This document shows, piece by piece, positions 1 through 6,262 of a stretch of DNA of 6,302 nt; positions within the stretch are counted from its first letter, which is position 1; the number at the start of each line of letters is the position of its first letter. The stretch is taken from contig JAFGQJ010000394.1 in the NCBI GenBank assembly GCA_016935715.1, positions 1 to 6,302 of the forward strand, read 5' to 3'. The translations under genes were made by a program, and so were the position numbers. A model generated the notes under the pieces. That model was not told where the DNA came from and searched no databases. It worked only from the letters and a program-made list of their open reading frames with translations. This stretch comes from Spirochaetales bacterium (lineage in GTDB: Bacteria > Spirochaetota > Spirochaetia > SZUA-6 > DRHE01).

Positions 1-12
1 CGTTGACGCTCA

Positions 13-672
13 TCAGAAAACGAGCTCCCAGACGCGATCCGTTCCCAGACGCCGCATGCGGCTGTGCCGCGGCTTCAAGGCATCCGTCAGCGATCTTATC
101 CCGAGCTCTCCGACCGCCTCCACCCCCTGCCCGATGATGATGGGTGCGGTCACCACGACCATCCTGTGAACCAGTCCCGCGCGCAGAAAGGAGGTGATGA
201 TCGCCGCCCCGCCTTCCACGAATATGCTTCGGAAACCCCTGCCGGCCAGATCGTTCACCACCCCCTCGACCGAAACACGACCCTGTTCGTCGGCCCGGGC
301 TGCGCAGACCTCCACACCGGCCCGCTCCAGCTCCGCCCGCTGCGCCCCTGGGCCGGCAGCCAGAGTGTAGACGATCGTACGGTAGGTCCCGCAGGTACGC
401 ACGATCTTCGAGTCGGCCGGGAGGCGCAGACGGGAATCCATTATTACCCTGACCGGGGAAGGCGCCGGGCGCCTGAGCCTGCAGCTCAGCTCGGGATCGT
501 CCCGCAGCACGGTTCCGATTCCCGCCAGAATCACCTCGTGATCCCGCCTGAGCCGGTGTGCAAGGGTCAGGGTTTGCGGGCAGGAGATCCATCGGGAATC
601 ACCGGTGGAGGTGGCGATCCGTCCGTCCAGGCTCTGGGCGTAACTCACCGTGATGCGGGGTAACGGCTTCAT
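13..672 (-). CDS. Stand-alone RibD C-terminal-type (pyrimidine) reductase
   Basis: 219 aa. The whole protein is the RibD_C / dihydrofolate-reductase-like fold. In riboflavin synthesis this domain uses NADPH to reduce the ribosyl group of 5-amino-6-(5-phosphoribosylamino)uracil to ribityl, in the cytosol. Visible family motifs are S-L-D-G-R-I-A at residues 14-20, G-x-G-T-V-L-x-D-D-P-x-L at 51-62, the PVRVIMDS strand at 73-80, V-E-G-G at 152-155 (nucleotide-binding turn) and IIIGQG at 178-183. The N-terminal zinc-dependent deaminase domain of normal bacterial RibD is absent, and the length matches single-domain archaeal/yeast reductases. The ATG at 672 sits just before the first family strand, so no longer start is needed. 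No Shine-Dalgarno sequence precedes it. The gene is divergent from the GTP cyclohydrolase II gene, the previous step but one in the pathway. The reductase fold is confident. The exact substrate is inferred, and a paralogue acting on another pyrimidine or pterin is possible. Confidence 0.9.
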   Translation of the reverse strand: MKPLPRITVSYAQSLDGRIATSTGDSRWISCPQTLTLAHRLRRDHEVILAGIGTVLRDDPELSCRLRRPAPSPVRVIMDSRLRLPADSKIVRTCGTYRTIVYTLAAGPGAQRAELERAGVEVCAARADEQGRVSVEGVVNDLAGRGFRSIFVEGGAAIITSFLRAGLVHRMVVVTAPIIIGQGVEAVGELGIRSLTDALKPRHSRMRRLGTDRVWELVF

Positions 673-680
673 CGCAGATC

Positions 681-710
681 ATGATACACAAGCTGCTCAC
701 GGGCTGACAA
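681..710 (-). promoter_or_regulatory. Sigma-70-like promoter for the RibD_C gene, apparently leaderless
   Basis: On the minus strand TTGTCA (710-705, 5 of 6 consensus) is followed after 18 bases by TATCAT (686-681, 5 of 6). Transcription would begin about 7 bases beyond the -10 box, near 673-675. That is at or within a few bases of the ATG at 672, leaving no room for a ribosome binding site. None is seen upstream of the ATG. Predicted by eye only. Confidence 0.5.
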
Positions 711-726
711 GCTCGGCAAAAAACTT

Positions 727-756
727 TTGACCCCTGGCGGGCAATGAACGTATTAT
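727..756 (+). promoter_or_regulatory. Sigma-70-like promoter of the ribA-led operon
   Basis: TTGACC (727-732, 5 of 6 of the -35 consensus) and TATTAT (751-756, 5 of 6 of the -10 consensus) are separated by 18 bases. The predicted start near 763 gives a leader of about 44 bases, A-rich, before the RBS of the cyclohydrolase gene. Its -35 box lies only 16 bp from the -35 box of the opposing promoter. A bound regulator here could affect both directions. I see no FMN riboswitch and no clear operator palindrome in this interval. Confidence 0.6.
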
Positions 757-795
757 ATGGTGGTATCACTGCAAAAATTATGAAAATGAAAATAC

Positions 796-801
796 AGGAG
801 A
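796..801 (+). promoter_or_regulatory. Ribosome binding site that fixes the ribA start
   Basis: AGGAGA lies 5 bases before the ATG at 807, a near-ideal Shine-Dalgarno arrangement. The in-frame ATG codons at 744, 780 and 786 lack such a site. The one at 744 lies upstream of the predicted -10 box, so it would not be on the transcript. Confidence 0.75.
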
Positions 802-806
802 CTTTT

Positions 807-1514
807 ATGGCAGCCCACGGAAACGGTGCGGCGGCGGCGGATTACGAGCTGATCGGCGACTGCGCTGCGGTGACTCTGGAAACGACTGTAACTCCCCTCG
901 GAAACCGCGAAAACGGGAGGGATGGGGAGATCGAGCTGGTCAGCAAGGCGAAACTCCCTACCCGCTTCGGGATTTTCACGATCTACGGGTTTCTCGATCA
1001 CCGCAACGGCAAGGAACACACCGCCATGGTCCACGGTGATGTCCGGGGGGCCGGCTCCTGCCCGGTACGCGTCCACTCGGAATGCCACACCGGAGACATC
1101 TGGTTCTCCCTGCGCTGCGATTGCAGGGAGCAGCTGGATGCCGCCCTGAAATACGTGAACAGCCAGGAGCGGGGGGTGATCATCTACCTCCGGCAGGAGG
1201 GGCGGGGCATCGGCCTGCTCAACAAGCTGAAGGCCTACGATCTCCAGGACCAGGGCCTGGACACTGTGGAGGCCAACCATCATCTGGGTTTTCCCACCGA
1301 TGCCCGCAGTTATGAGGCGGCGGCGGGGATTATCCGGCTTCTCGGAATCGAATCCGTGGCCCTGATTACCAACAACCCCGACAAGATCGAAGGCCTCCGG
1401 GCGAACAATATCACGGTAACCGAACGCATTCCTGTGATCATCCAATCGAACATCCACAACAAGCGCTACCTTCGCACCAAGAAGGAGAGACTGGGCCATC
1501 TCCTGGACACCTGA
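807..1514 (+). CDS. ribA: GTP cyclohydrolase II
   Basis: 235 aa from the ATG at 807, which is chosen for its strong RBS. The enzyme removes C8 of GTP as formate, and pyrophosphate, to give 2,5-diamino-6-ribosylamino-4-pyrimidinone 5'-phosphate, the first step towards riboflavin. It is cytosolic and zinc-dependent. The zinc-binding signature is complete: RVHSEC ends at Cys93, followed by T-G-D and RCDC with Cys104 and Cys106. RQEGRGIGLLNK (129-140), Tyr144 in AYDLQDQG, VEANHHLGF (154-162), Asp166 and Arg168 in DAR, and TNNPDK (188-193) correspond to conserved E. coli RibA active-site segments, so the enzyme should be active. About 48 residues precede the KLPT motif, versus about 9 in E. coli RibA. 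This extension is Ala/Gly-rich at its start and is too short to be a DHBP synthase (RibB) domain. First gene of the operon; the methyltransferase starts 9 bases after its stop. Confidence 0.95.
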   Translation: MAAHGNGAAAADYELIGDCAAVTLETTVTPLGNRENGRDGEIELVSKAKLPTRFGIFTIYGFLDHRNGKEHTAMVHGDVRGAGSCPVRVHSECHTGDIWFSLRCDCREQLDAALKYVNSQERGVIIYLRQEGRGIGLLNKLKAYDLQDQGLDTVEANHHLGFPTDARSYEAAAGIIRLLGIESVALITNNPDKIEGLRANNITVTERIPVIIQSNIHNKRYLRTKKERLGHLLDT

Positions 1515-1523
1515 GCTCCGGGC

Positions 1524-2366
1524 ATGCAGGAGCAGGTCGGCCGGGTTCGGCGCTACTACGAGAGAAACACCGCCTGGATGCTTCGCTTCGGACAGGGTCG
1601 CGGAGAGGCGGTGATCCACCGTCCCGTCTGGATGGGGGAAGGAATCTCCCGCAGGGAGGCGCTGCACACCGTCGATCGCCTGATCGCAGAAGCCCTGCTG
1701 GCCGACGGGAGGCCAAAGCGATCCGTCAAACGGATCCTGGATCTGGGCTGCGGTGCCGGCGGATCCGCGCTGTGGCTCGCCGCCCGCTACCCCCTGGAGA
1801 TCACGGGCATTACGCTGAGCCCTCTGCAGGCCCGAACCGCCGGGAATCAGGCGCTGCGCCGCGGGCTGGGAGAGCGCTGCAGCTTCCGGGTCGGCGATTT
1901 CACCGACCTGCCCCGCATGGAAGGGATCAGCGGCGCCTACGCAGTCGAATCCTTCAGCCACGGCCATGATCCCGCGGCCTTTTTCGCCCGGCTCGGAGGC
2001 CTGCTCCCGGCCGGCTCCCGTTTGATCGTCTGCGACGATTTCCTCACGTCCGCACGGGGAGCCGGCACGAATCAGAGTCAGCGGTGGCTGTCCCGTTTCC
2101 GGCAGGGCTGGCATCTGCAGAGCCTGATGGAGGCCGAACAGTTTCTCCGCATCGCATCGGAGCACCGCTTCCGGCTCGTCGAACTGAAGAACCTCACACC
2201 CTTCGTTCGCCCGACCCCGCCCCTGCTCTCCCGACTGCAGCGGCTTTTGGGAGCGGTCCTGAGGATCACCGCCTGGGGATCGAGCATGTACGGAGGATCG
2301 GCCCTGCAGGTCTGCCAGAGCAACGGATGGACGGAGTACCTGTTTGTCGTCCTGGAAAAGACGTAG
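1524..2366 (+). CDS. Class I SAM-dependent methyltransferase
   Basis: 280 aa, soluble, with a Rossmann-fold methyltransferase core. Motif I is D-L-G-C-G-A-G-G at residues 73-80, preceded by a hydrophobic strand. The post-I segment GITLSPLQ (95-102) resembles the gamma-tocopherol/UbiE-like C- or small-lipid methyltransferases, motif II is GDF at 124-126, and VESFSH (141-146) follows motif IV position. The N-terminal YYERNT (11-16) and IHRPVW (31-36) stretches precede the SAM-binding domain and look family-specific. The C-terminal third is probably the substrate cap. The substrate cannot be read from the sequence. The resemblance to methyltransferases of prenyl quinols and other lipids, and its place between GTP cyclohydrolase II and a lipid phosphotransferase, suggest methylation of a lipid or of the RibA-derived heterocycle. 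The ATG at 1524 has no strong RBS, but it lies 9 bases after ribA and includes YYERNT, so translational coupling is likely. Confidence 0.88.
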   Translation: MQEQVGRVRRYYERNTAWMLRFGQGRGEAVIHRPVWMGEGISRREALHTVDRLIAEALLADGRPKRSVKRILDLGCGAGGSALWLAARYPLEITGITLSPLQARTAGNQALRRGLGERCSFRVGDFTDLPRMEGISGAYAVESFSHGHDPAAFFARLGGLLPAGSRLIVCDDFLTSARGAGTNQSQRWLSRFRQGWHLQSLMEAEQFLRIASEHRFRLVELKNLTPFVRPTPPLLSRLQRLLGAVLRITAWGSSMYGGSALQVCQSNGWTEYLFVVLEKT

Positions 2367-2391
2367 AATCGATGGGCGAGGCCTGGCAACG

Positions 2392-3579
2392 ATGAAGCAT
2401 GATGCGGCACGATCCTACAGGCGGCGCTTCTACACGGGGTGGGGTGTCCTGTGGGCGATCGATCTCGTCATCCTGGCCGCCGGATTCCTGCTGGTCCGCC
2501 GCTTTCGCTTCCTCCCCTCCAGCGGAACCTGGGCACTGGAGGCCGCCGCGGTGATGGTCTATCAGCAGCTGTTCCTGCTTTGCAATCGGAAGAAAATTCT
2601 CAGCGGAGAAAATCTCGACCACCTCTGGGGTCCGGCAAACATCCTCTCCCTGCTCCGGGGAACGATGATCGCGGTCCTGGCGGGCTTCCTGTTTGCACCC
2701 AAACCGACCGGAATCATCGGCTGGCTGCCCGCCCTGCTGTACACGCTGCTGGCCACCCTCGACTTTTTCGACGGCTACTGGGCCCGCAGGAGCAACACGG
2801 CCACCCGTATGGGGGAGCTCCTGGACCAGGAATACGATGCGCTGGGGATACTCGTGGCCGTGATCCTCGTGGTCCAGTGGGGACACCTCCCGCCGGTGTT
2901 CCTCTGCATCGGCGCGGCCAGGTACGTGTTCGCCTGGGCACTCGCCTGGCGCACCCTGCGGGGAAGGCCGGTATACCCCCTCGCCCCCAGCTACATGCGC
3001 CGTCGGCTGGCAGGGTTTCAGATGGGCATCCTGGCCGTGTTCCTCTGGCCCATCGCCCGGCCGCCCGGAACGCTTCTGGCCGAGCTGATCATCGGCGTGC
3101 CCCTGCTGCTCGGGTTCATCCGCGATTGGCTGCAGGCCAGCGGAGCTCTGGACCTGGAGGACCCGGTCTATCGAAGGCTCAGGGATGCCGCCTGCCTGGT
3201 GAGAGGAACCTGGCTGCCCCTGATCATCCGCGTCGTGCTGGCTGTGGCGGCGGCTGCGATCGGGGTGAGCGCTTTGCGCGGGACAACCCTGCCGGCGGCA
3301 TGGATGGCGGAGATGGTGAGGCGACCCGGGACCTTCGCGGCCGCCTGCACGACGCTGAGGCTGCTGCTCCTGGCCGTCTTGATCGCCGGGCGATGGACGT
3401 CCCCCGCGGCGCTGCTGCTCCTGCTTCTGGAGGCACCCCGCATCTTCCTCGGCCGGCTGGACCCCTTGGAAGCCGTGATCGTGACCGCGGCCCTGCTCCT
3501 GTACCTCTTCGGACCGGGTCGCCGCCGGCTGCGTCTCCGGTTCCCTGTTCGGCCAAGCTCTGATCCGGAAGGTTCATGA
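2392..3579 (+). CDS. CDP-alcohol phosphatidyltransferase with C-terminal membrane extension
   Basis: 395 aa inner-membrane protein with about ten hydrophobic segments. The family signature D-x2-D-G-x2-A-R-x8-G-x3-D-x3-D is intact: Asp124, Asp127, Gly128, Ala131, Arg132, Gly141, Asp145 and Asp149. These Asp residues bind the metal and CDP-alcohol, and the last serves as general base. Such enzymes displace CMP from a CDP-alcohol (for example CDP-diacylglycerol) with an alcohol acceptor. An N-terminal segment of about 80 residues with two hydrophobic helices precedes the domain, and PANILSLLR (81-89) matches its usual start. Residues 270-380 add four hydrophobic helices ending in a basic tail after F-G-P-G, which looks DoxX-like. 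The ATG at 2392 is preferred (GCGAGG about 10 bases upstream). A TTG at 2344 would extend it by 16 residues and overlap the methyltransferase by 23 bases. The product could be a phosphatidyl lipid or another phosphodiester; the acceptor is unknown. Confidence 0.87.
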   Translation: MKHDAARSYRRRFYTGWGVLWAIDLVILAAGFLLVRRFRFLPSSGTWALEAAAVMVYQQLFLLCNRKKILSGENLDHLWGPANILSLLRGTMIAVLAGFLFAPKPTGIIGWLPALLYTLLATLDFFDGYWARRSNTATRMGELLDQEYDALGILVAVILVVQWGHLPPVFLCIGAARYVFAWALAWRTLRGRPVYPLAPSYMRRRLAGFQMGILAVFLWPIARPPGTLLAELIIGVPLLLGFIRDWLQASGALDLEDPVYRRLRDAACLVRGTWLPLIIRVVLAVAAAAIGVSALRGTTLPAAWMAEMVRRPGTFAAACTTLRLLLLAVLIAGRWTSPAALLLLLLEAPRIFLGRLDPLEAVIVTAALLLYLFGPGRRRLRLRFPVRPSSDPEGS

Positions 3580-3583
3580 CGGT

Positions 3584-4588
3584 GTGAAGAAGCTCAAGCA
3601 TCTGCTCTGGATCCCCATTCCGGCCCTGCTGTACTGGGCCTTGAAGGATCTGCGCTTCGGGGAACTGTTCGCCAATCTCGCTGCGCTGACACTCCCGCAG
3701 GTGGCCGCCCTGCTGGCGGTGAATCTCCTGTTCCTTCTTATTCTAACGATGCGCTGGGCCGTGATTCTCAGGGGCCTGGGCGCATCGGTGGGCCTGATCC
3801 CCCTGGTGTTCTACCGTCTGGCCGGCTATGCGGTCAGCTATCTGACCCCCGGACCGCAGTTCGGGGGGGAACCGGTGCAGCTGTACCTGGCAAAAACGAG
3901 GAGCAATCTCGCCTACGATGTGGGCTCCGCATCCATCCTCCTGGACAAAACCTTCGAGCTGCTGGGAAACTTCGCCTTTCTGGGGCTGGCGTTCCTGGCG
4001 ACCGGTCCCCTCGGCATCCTGTCCTCCGGCGGCTTGAGGCTCGCCCTGCCGCTGCCCTCCCTGCTCATCGCCGTGCCGGCGGCCTATCTGGGCGCGGTTT
4101 TTCTCGGCATTCGTCCTCTCTCCCGGCTCGCGGAAACTCTGCCCGCGGGGCTGCGAAACCGGCCGGGGATGCGGAAGACGCGTGCCCTGATCCGCTCCGG
4201 AGAGTCGAGGATCGTGGCCTACTGCCGCAGGCGGGGCCGGACGCTGCTGCAGATCCTGGCGTTCTTCCTGCTGGTATGGACGGTGAGCCTGGCGGAGATG
4301 CGGCTGATCCTGCACGTCCTCGGCGTATCGGCAACGCTGCGGCAGACCCTTCTCATCCTGGCCGCGGGCAGGTTCGCCTTCCTCCTGCCGTTCCCGGGCG
4401 CCCTGGGAGCCCTGGAGCTCAGCTATGTCAGCGTATTCGAAGTTCTCGAGCTCGGAGCCGAGACGGGGATGAGCCTGGTTGTGTACACGCGGGCCAGGGA
4501 CCTGCTGTTCGCAGCGGTCGGCCTGATCACCGCCATTGCCGGGCGACGGCCGGGAAGGCGGATCAGTCCGCGGCCGGCTCCCCCCTGA
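3584..4588 (+). CDS. LPG-synthase TM / AglD-type (UPF0104) integral membrane protein
   Basis: 334 aa, polytopic, with roughly seven to eight hydrophobic helices and a basic C-terminal tail. It matches the transmembrane module of lysylphosphatidylglycerol synthase MprF (the flippase part), also seen alone in AglD/HpnL-type proteins. Typical motifs are R-W at 57-58 in helix two, the T-P-G-P-x-F-G-G-E-P-V-x-x-Y-L motif (88-102), ILLDKTFELLGN (118-129) and PFPGALGALELS (269-280). The cytosolic aminoacyl-transfer domain of MprF (DUF2156) is absent, so transfer of amino acids to lipid is not expected. Lipid translocation across the inner membrane is the likely role, perhaps of the product of the preceding gene. 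The start is GTG at 3584, 4 bases after the previous stop, with GGAAGG at 3567-3572 as RBS. The 3' end overlaps the convergent downstream gene by 26 bases. Confidence 0.85.
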   Translation: MKKLKHLLWIPIPALLYWALKDLRFGELFANLAALTLPQVAALLAVNLLFLLILTMRWAVILRGLGASVGLIPLVFYRLAGYAVSYLTPGPQFGGEPVQLYLAKTRSNLAYDVGSASILLDKTFELLGNFAFLGLAFLATGPLGILSSGGLRLALPLPSLLIAVPAAYLGAVFLGIRPLSRLAETLPAGLRNRPGMRKTRALIRSGESRIVAYCRRRGRTLLQILAFFLLVWTVSLAEMRLILHVLGVSATLRQTLLILAAGRFAFLLPFPGALGALELSYVSVFEVLELGAETGMSLVVYTRARDLLFAAVGLITAIAGRRPGRRISPRPAPP

Positions 4589-6227
4589 CCGCGGCGGAGC
4601 GCCCGCCGGCCTGCGCTTCGGCTGTAGCGAAGCTCTCCAGAAGAACGGGCAGAAACGTCTCCATCCCGGCGTGGGGAGGTTCCTGGTCGGGGATCAGCCC
4701 GTCGCTGTATCCCCTGCTCAGAAACCGTGTGACGAAGTCTGATCTCCGGCTGATCACGTGCAGCGGCACGGAGCGGAGCTTGCCTTTGCCGGTGATGCCG
4801 CTGTAGGGCTGATGATCTCCGACCACGATGACCAGGCTGTCTCCGTGGACGAAACTCCTCAGGTATTCGCGGATCATCTCCAGCTCGTAGGTCATGGCGG
4901 CCACATACCCCTCGGCACCGGCGGTCTGGTTGCCCGGCTTGATGGGGAGCACCGTCACCGAGTCCTCGCGGTGGTAGATGCTGCCGTCCCCGATCTGCGA
5001 CCAGTCCCCGAAGAACCTGGGGATCAGGTTGAACGGATAGTGGCTGGAGATCAGGACATACTGGATGAACAGGGGCCGGGTCGCCGCGCTCACCTCGCTG
5101 CGATGGATGAAATCGAGCACGTACTGGTCGGTCATCGGAGCCCACTTCAGATTCGGCCCCCTGTAGCCGAAATCGCTGTAGGTGTACGTCTCGGCGAAGC
5201 GGTAGAACTCCCCCTCCGGCCAGGCGTAGGTCGTGGCCGGCACGGCAAGCACCGTCCGGTAGCCGATCTCATTGAAGTACTGGGCAATCGGTTTGACATC
5301 CGACTCGTGCAGCAGCCTGTAGGCCGCCTCGTTGTCGATGCGCACCCCCGTGGCCAGGGTGGAATCGGCCAGCCAGGAGTTGCCGCCGAAGGCAGGAGAA
5401 TCCAGAAAGGTCGAGGCGATGTGGAACCCCTCCTCGGCGAGCAGATCCTGGAACTCCTGCAGCCGCGGCCGGATCGCCCGGAAGTGAACAGGCTCGGAGT
5501 ACAGGGTGTAGCCGTAGGATTCCACGATGAACAGGTACACGTCCTCCCCCTCCAGCCCCTGCAGCGGCCGCAGCACCTGCTCGGAATCCTGCGCCTGCCT
5601 GCTGAACAGCTCCTGCTGCTCCCGGGCGAGCTGCTCCCTCCGGGCGATCCTGGAGATCTCCTCGGCCATCCGGGGTGCCGCCGTATTCGCCGTGAAGCGA
5701 AGCGGTGTCGTCAGGTCCAGCAGGATCAGCACTGCCAGAAGGATGAGAAACCCGTACCGGGGCATCGGCTCCCGGAATCCCCGCCGCAGCAGGCGGAACC
5801 CGCTGTACAGGCCGAAGCCCGAGGCGGCCAGCAGGGCGATCAGCGCGATCAGCCCCGGGAAGAACAGCCAGCCCGGCATCGTATCCCGCAGAAGCGCATA
5901 CAGGTCGGGAACGTAGGTGATGTCGGTGAACAGCTCGAAGGGACGGTTGAAGAACAGGGGAATCAGGGCGTCTGCGAGCTGAAAGCTCAGCACGGTCACG
6001 CCGGCTGCGGCCAGCACCACGGCGAAGACGGGAAAACCCGGGAAACCCGCCCAGGTGTACACGCACACCGCCAGGGCGAACAGCGCCGCATCCAGGGACG
6101 GGGAAAAGACGCGCCCGAAGCCATTGCCGCCCAGAACGGAGGGCAGGCGAAAGAGGAGACTCAGCAGGACCAGAACCAGCGGCGCCACCCAGGGGGTGCG
6201 GCGCTCGGTGGACACGGCATCGTTCAC
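4563..6227 (-). CDS. Membrane-anchored sulfatase / LTA-synthase-like phosphotransferase
   Basis: 554 aa. About five hydrophobic helices (near 13-33, 44-60, 63-90, 117-140, 158-175) are followed by a charged, probably coiled-coil linker (185-220) and an alkaline-phosphatase-superfamily catalytic domain expected to face the periplasm. Active-site landmarks resemble LtaS/MdoB-type phosphoglycerol or EptA-type phosphoethanolamine transferases: Glu236 in FIVESYG (metal ligand), GGNSW (281-285) with a Ser as candidate nucleophile, His396 in SSHYPFN, and Asp471-His472 in VVGDHQPY (metal ligands). The chemistry is probably transfer or hydrolysis of a phospho-alcohol group using a phospholipid donor; a true sulfatase is less likely without the C/S-x-P-x-R signature. 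The start is a GTG at 6227 with no clear RBS. GTG at 6215, four codons later, is an alternative. It is convergent with the four-gene operon, overlapping its last gene by 26 bases, so it is co-located but separately transcribed. Confidence 0.85.
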   Translation of the reverse strand: MNDAVSTERRTPWVAPLVLVLLSLLFRLPSVLGGNGFGRVFSPSLDAALFALAVCVYTWAGFPGFPVFAVVLAAAGVTVLSFQLADALIPLFFNRPFELFTDITYVPDLYALLRDTMPGWLFFPGLIALIALLAASGFGLYSGFRLLRRGFREPMPRYGFLILLAVLILLDLTTPLRFTANTAAPRMAEEISRIARREQLAREQQELFSRQAQDSEQVLRPLQGLEGEDVYLFIVESYGYTLYSEPVHFRAIRPRLQEFQDLLAEEGFHIASTFLDSPAFGGNSWLADSTLATGVRIDNEAAYRLLHESDVKPIAQYFNEIGYRTVLAVPATTYAWPEGEFYRFAETYTYSDFGYRGPNLKWAPMTDQYVLDFIHRSEVSAATRPLFIQYVLISSHYPFNLIPRFFGDWSQIGDGSIYHREDSVTVLPIKPGNQTAGAEGYVAAMTYELEMIREYLRSFVHGDSLVIVVGDHQPYSGITGKGKLRSVPLHVISRRSDFVTRFLSRGYSDGLIPDQEPPHAGMETFLPVLLESFATAEAQAGGRSAAVRGEPAAD

Positions 6228-6233
6228 GGGTCA

Positions 6234-6262
6234 AGGGTAGTCCTATTCGGGGCGGGTTTCAA
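6234..6262 (-). promoter_or_regulatory. Weak candidate promoter for the sulfatase-like gene
   Basis: On the minus strand TTGAAA (6262-6257, 5 of 6) is followed after 17 bases by TACCCT (6239-6234, only 3 of 6 in the -10 box). If used, transcription would begin at about the GTG start at 6227. The poor -10 box makes this doubtful, and the gene may instead be read from an upstream minus-strand gene. Confidence 0.2.

Noticed and set aside
64..663. Plus-strand reading frame opposite the RibD_C reductase
   Set aside because: No family resemblance and no RBS; the minus-strand protein carries all reductase motifs.
744..806. Upstream ATG start for ribA (21 extra residues)
   Set aside because: The ATG at 744 lies before the predicted -10 box and has no RBS, while the ATG at 807 has AGGAGA at ideal spacing.
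673..806. FMN riboswitch upstream of ribA
   Set aside because: None of the conserved RFN-element blocks is seen, and the predicted leader of about 44 bases is far too short for one.
753..2165. Long minus-strand reading frame (470 codons) opposite ribA and the methyltransferase
   Set aside because: It is antisense to two genes with full family motifs, its translation has low-complexity Pro/Gly/Gln-rich composition with no recognisable domain, and such shadows are common in GC-rich DNA.
1524..2366. Toxoflavin-type (azapteridine) cluster from RibA plus methyltransferase
   Set aside because: Toxoflavin clusters also pair a GTP cyclohydrolase II with a methyltransferase, but this methyltransferase looks like lipid/quinol types and the following membrane genes do not fit that pathway. 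Not supported by the sequence.
2439..3563. Second plus-strand frame inside the CDP-alcohol phosphatidyltransferase gene
   Set aside because: The translation is Gly/Pro/Arg-rich frame-shift shadow without domains, whereas the overlapping frame has the complete catalytic signature and membrane helices.
3576..3587. ATG overlapping the stop of the CDP-alcohol phosphatidyltransferase gene (ATGA)
   Set aside because: It is out of frame with the next gene and reaches a stop after three codons; the GTG at 3584 gives the family-matching protein.
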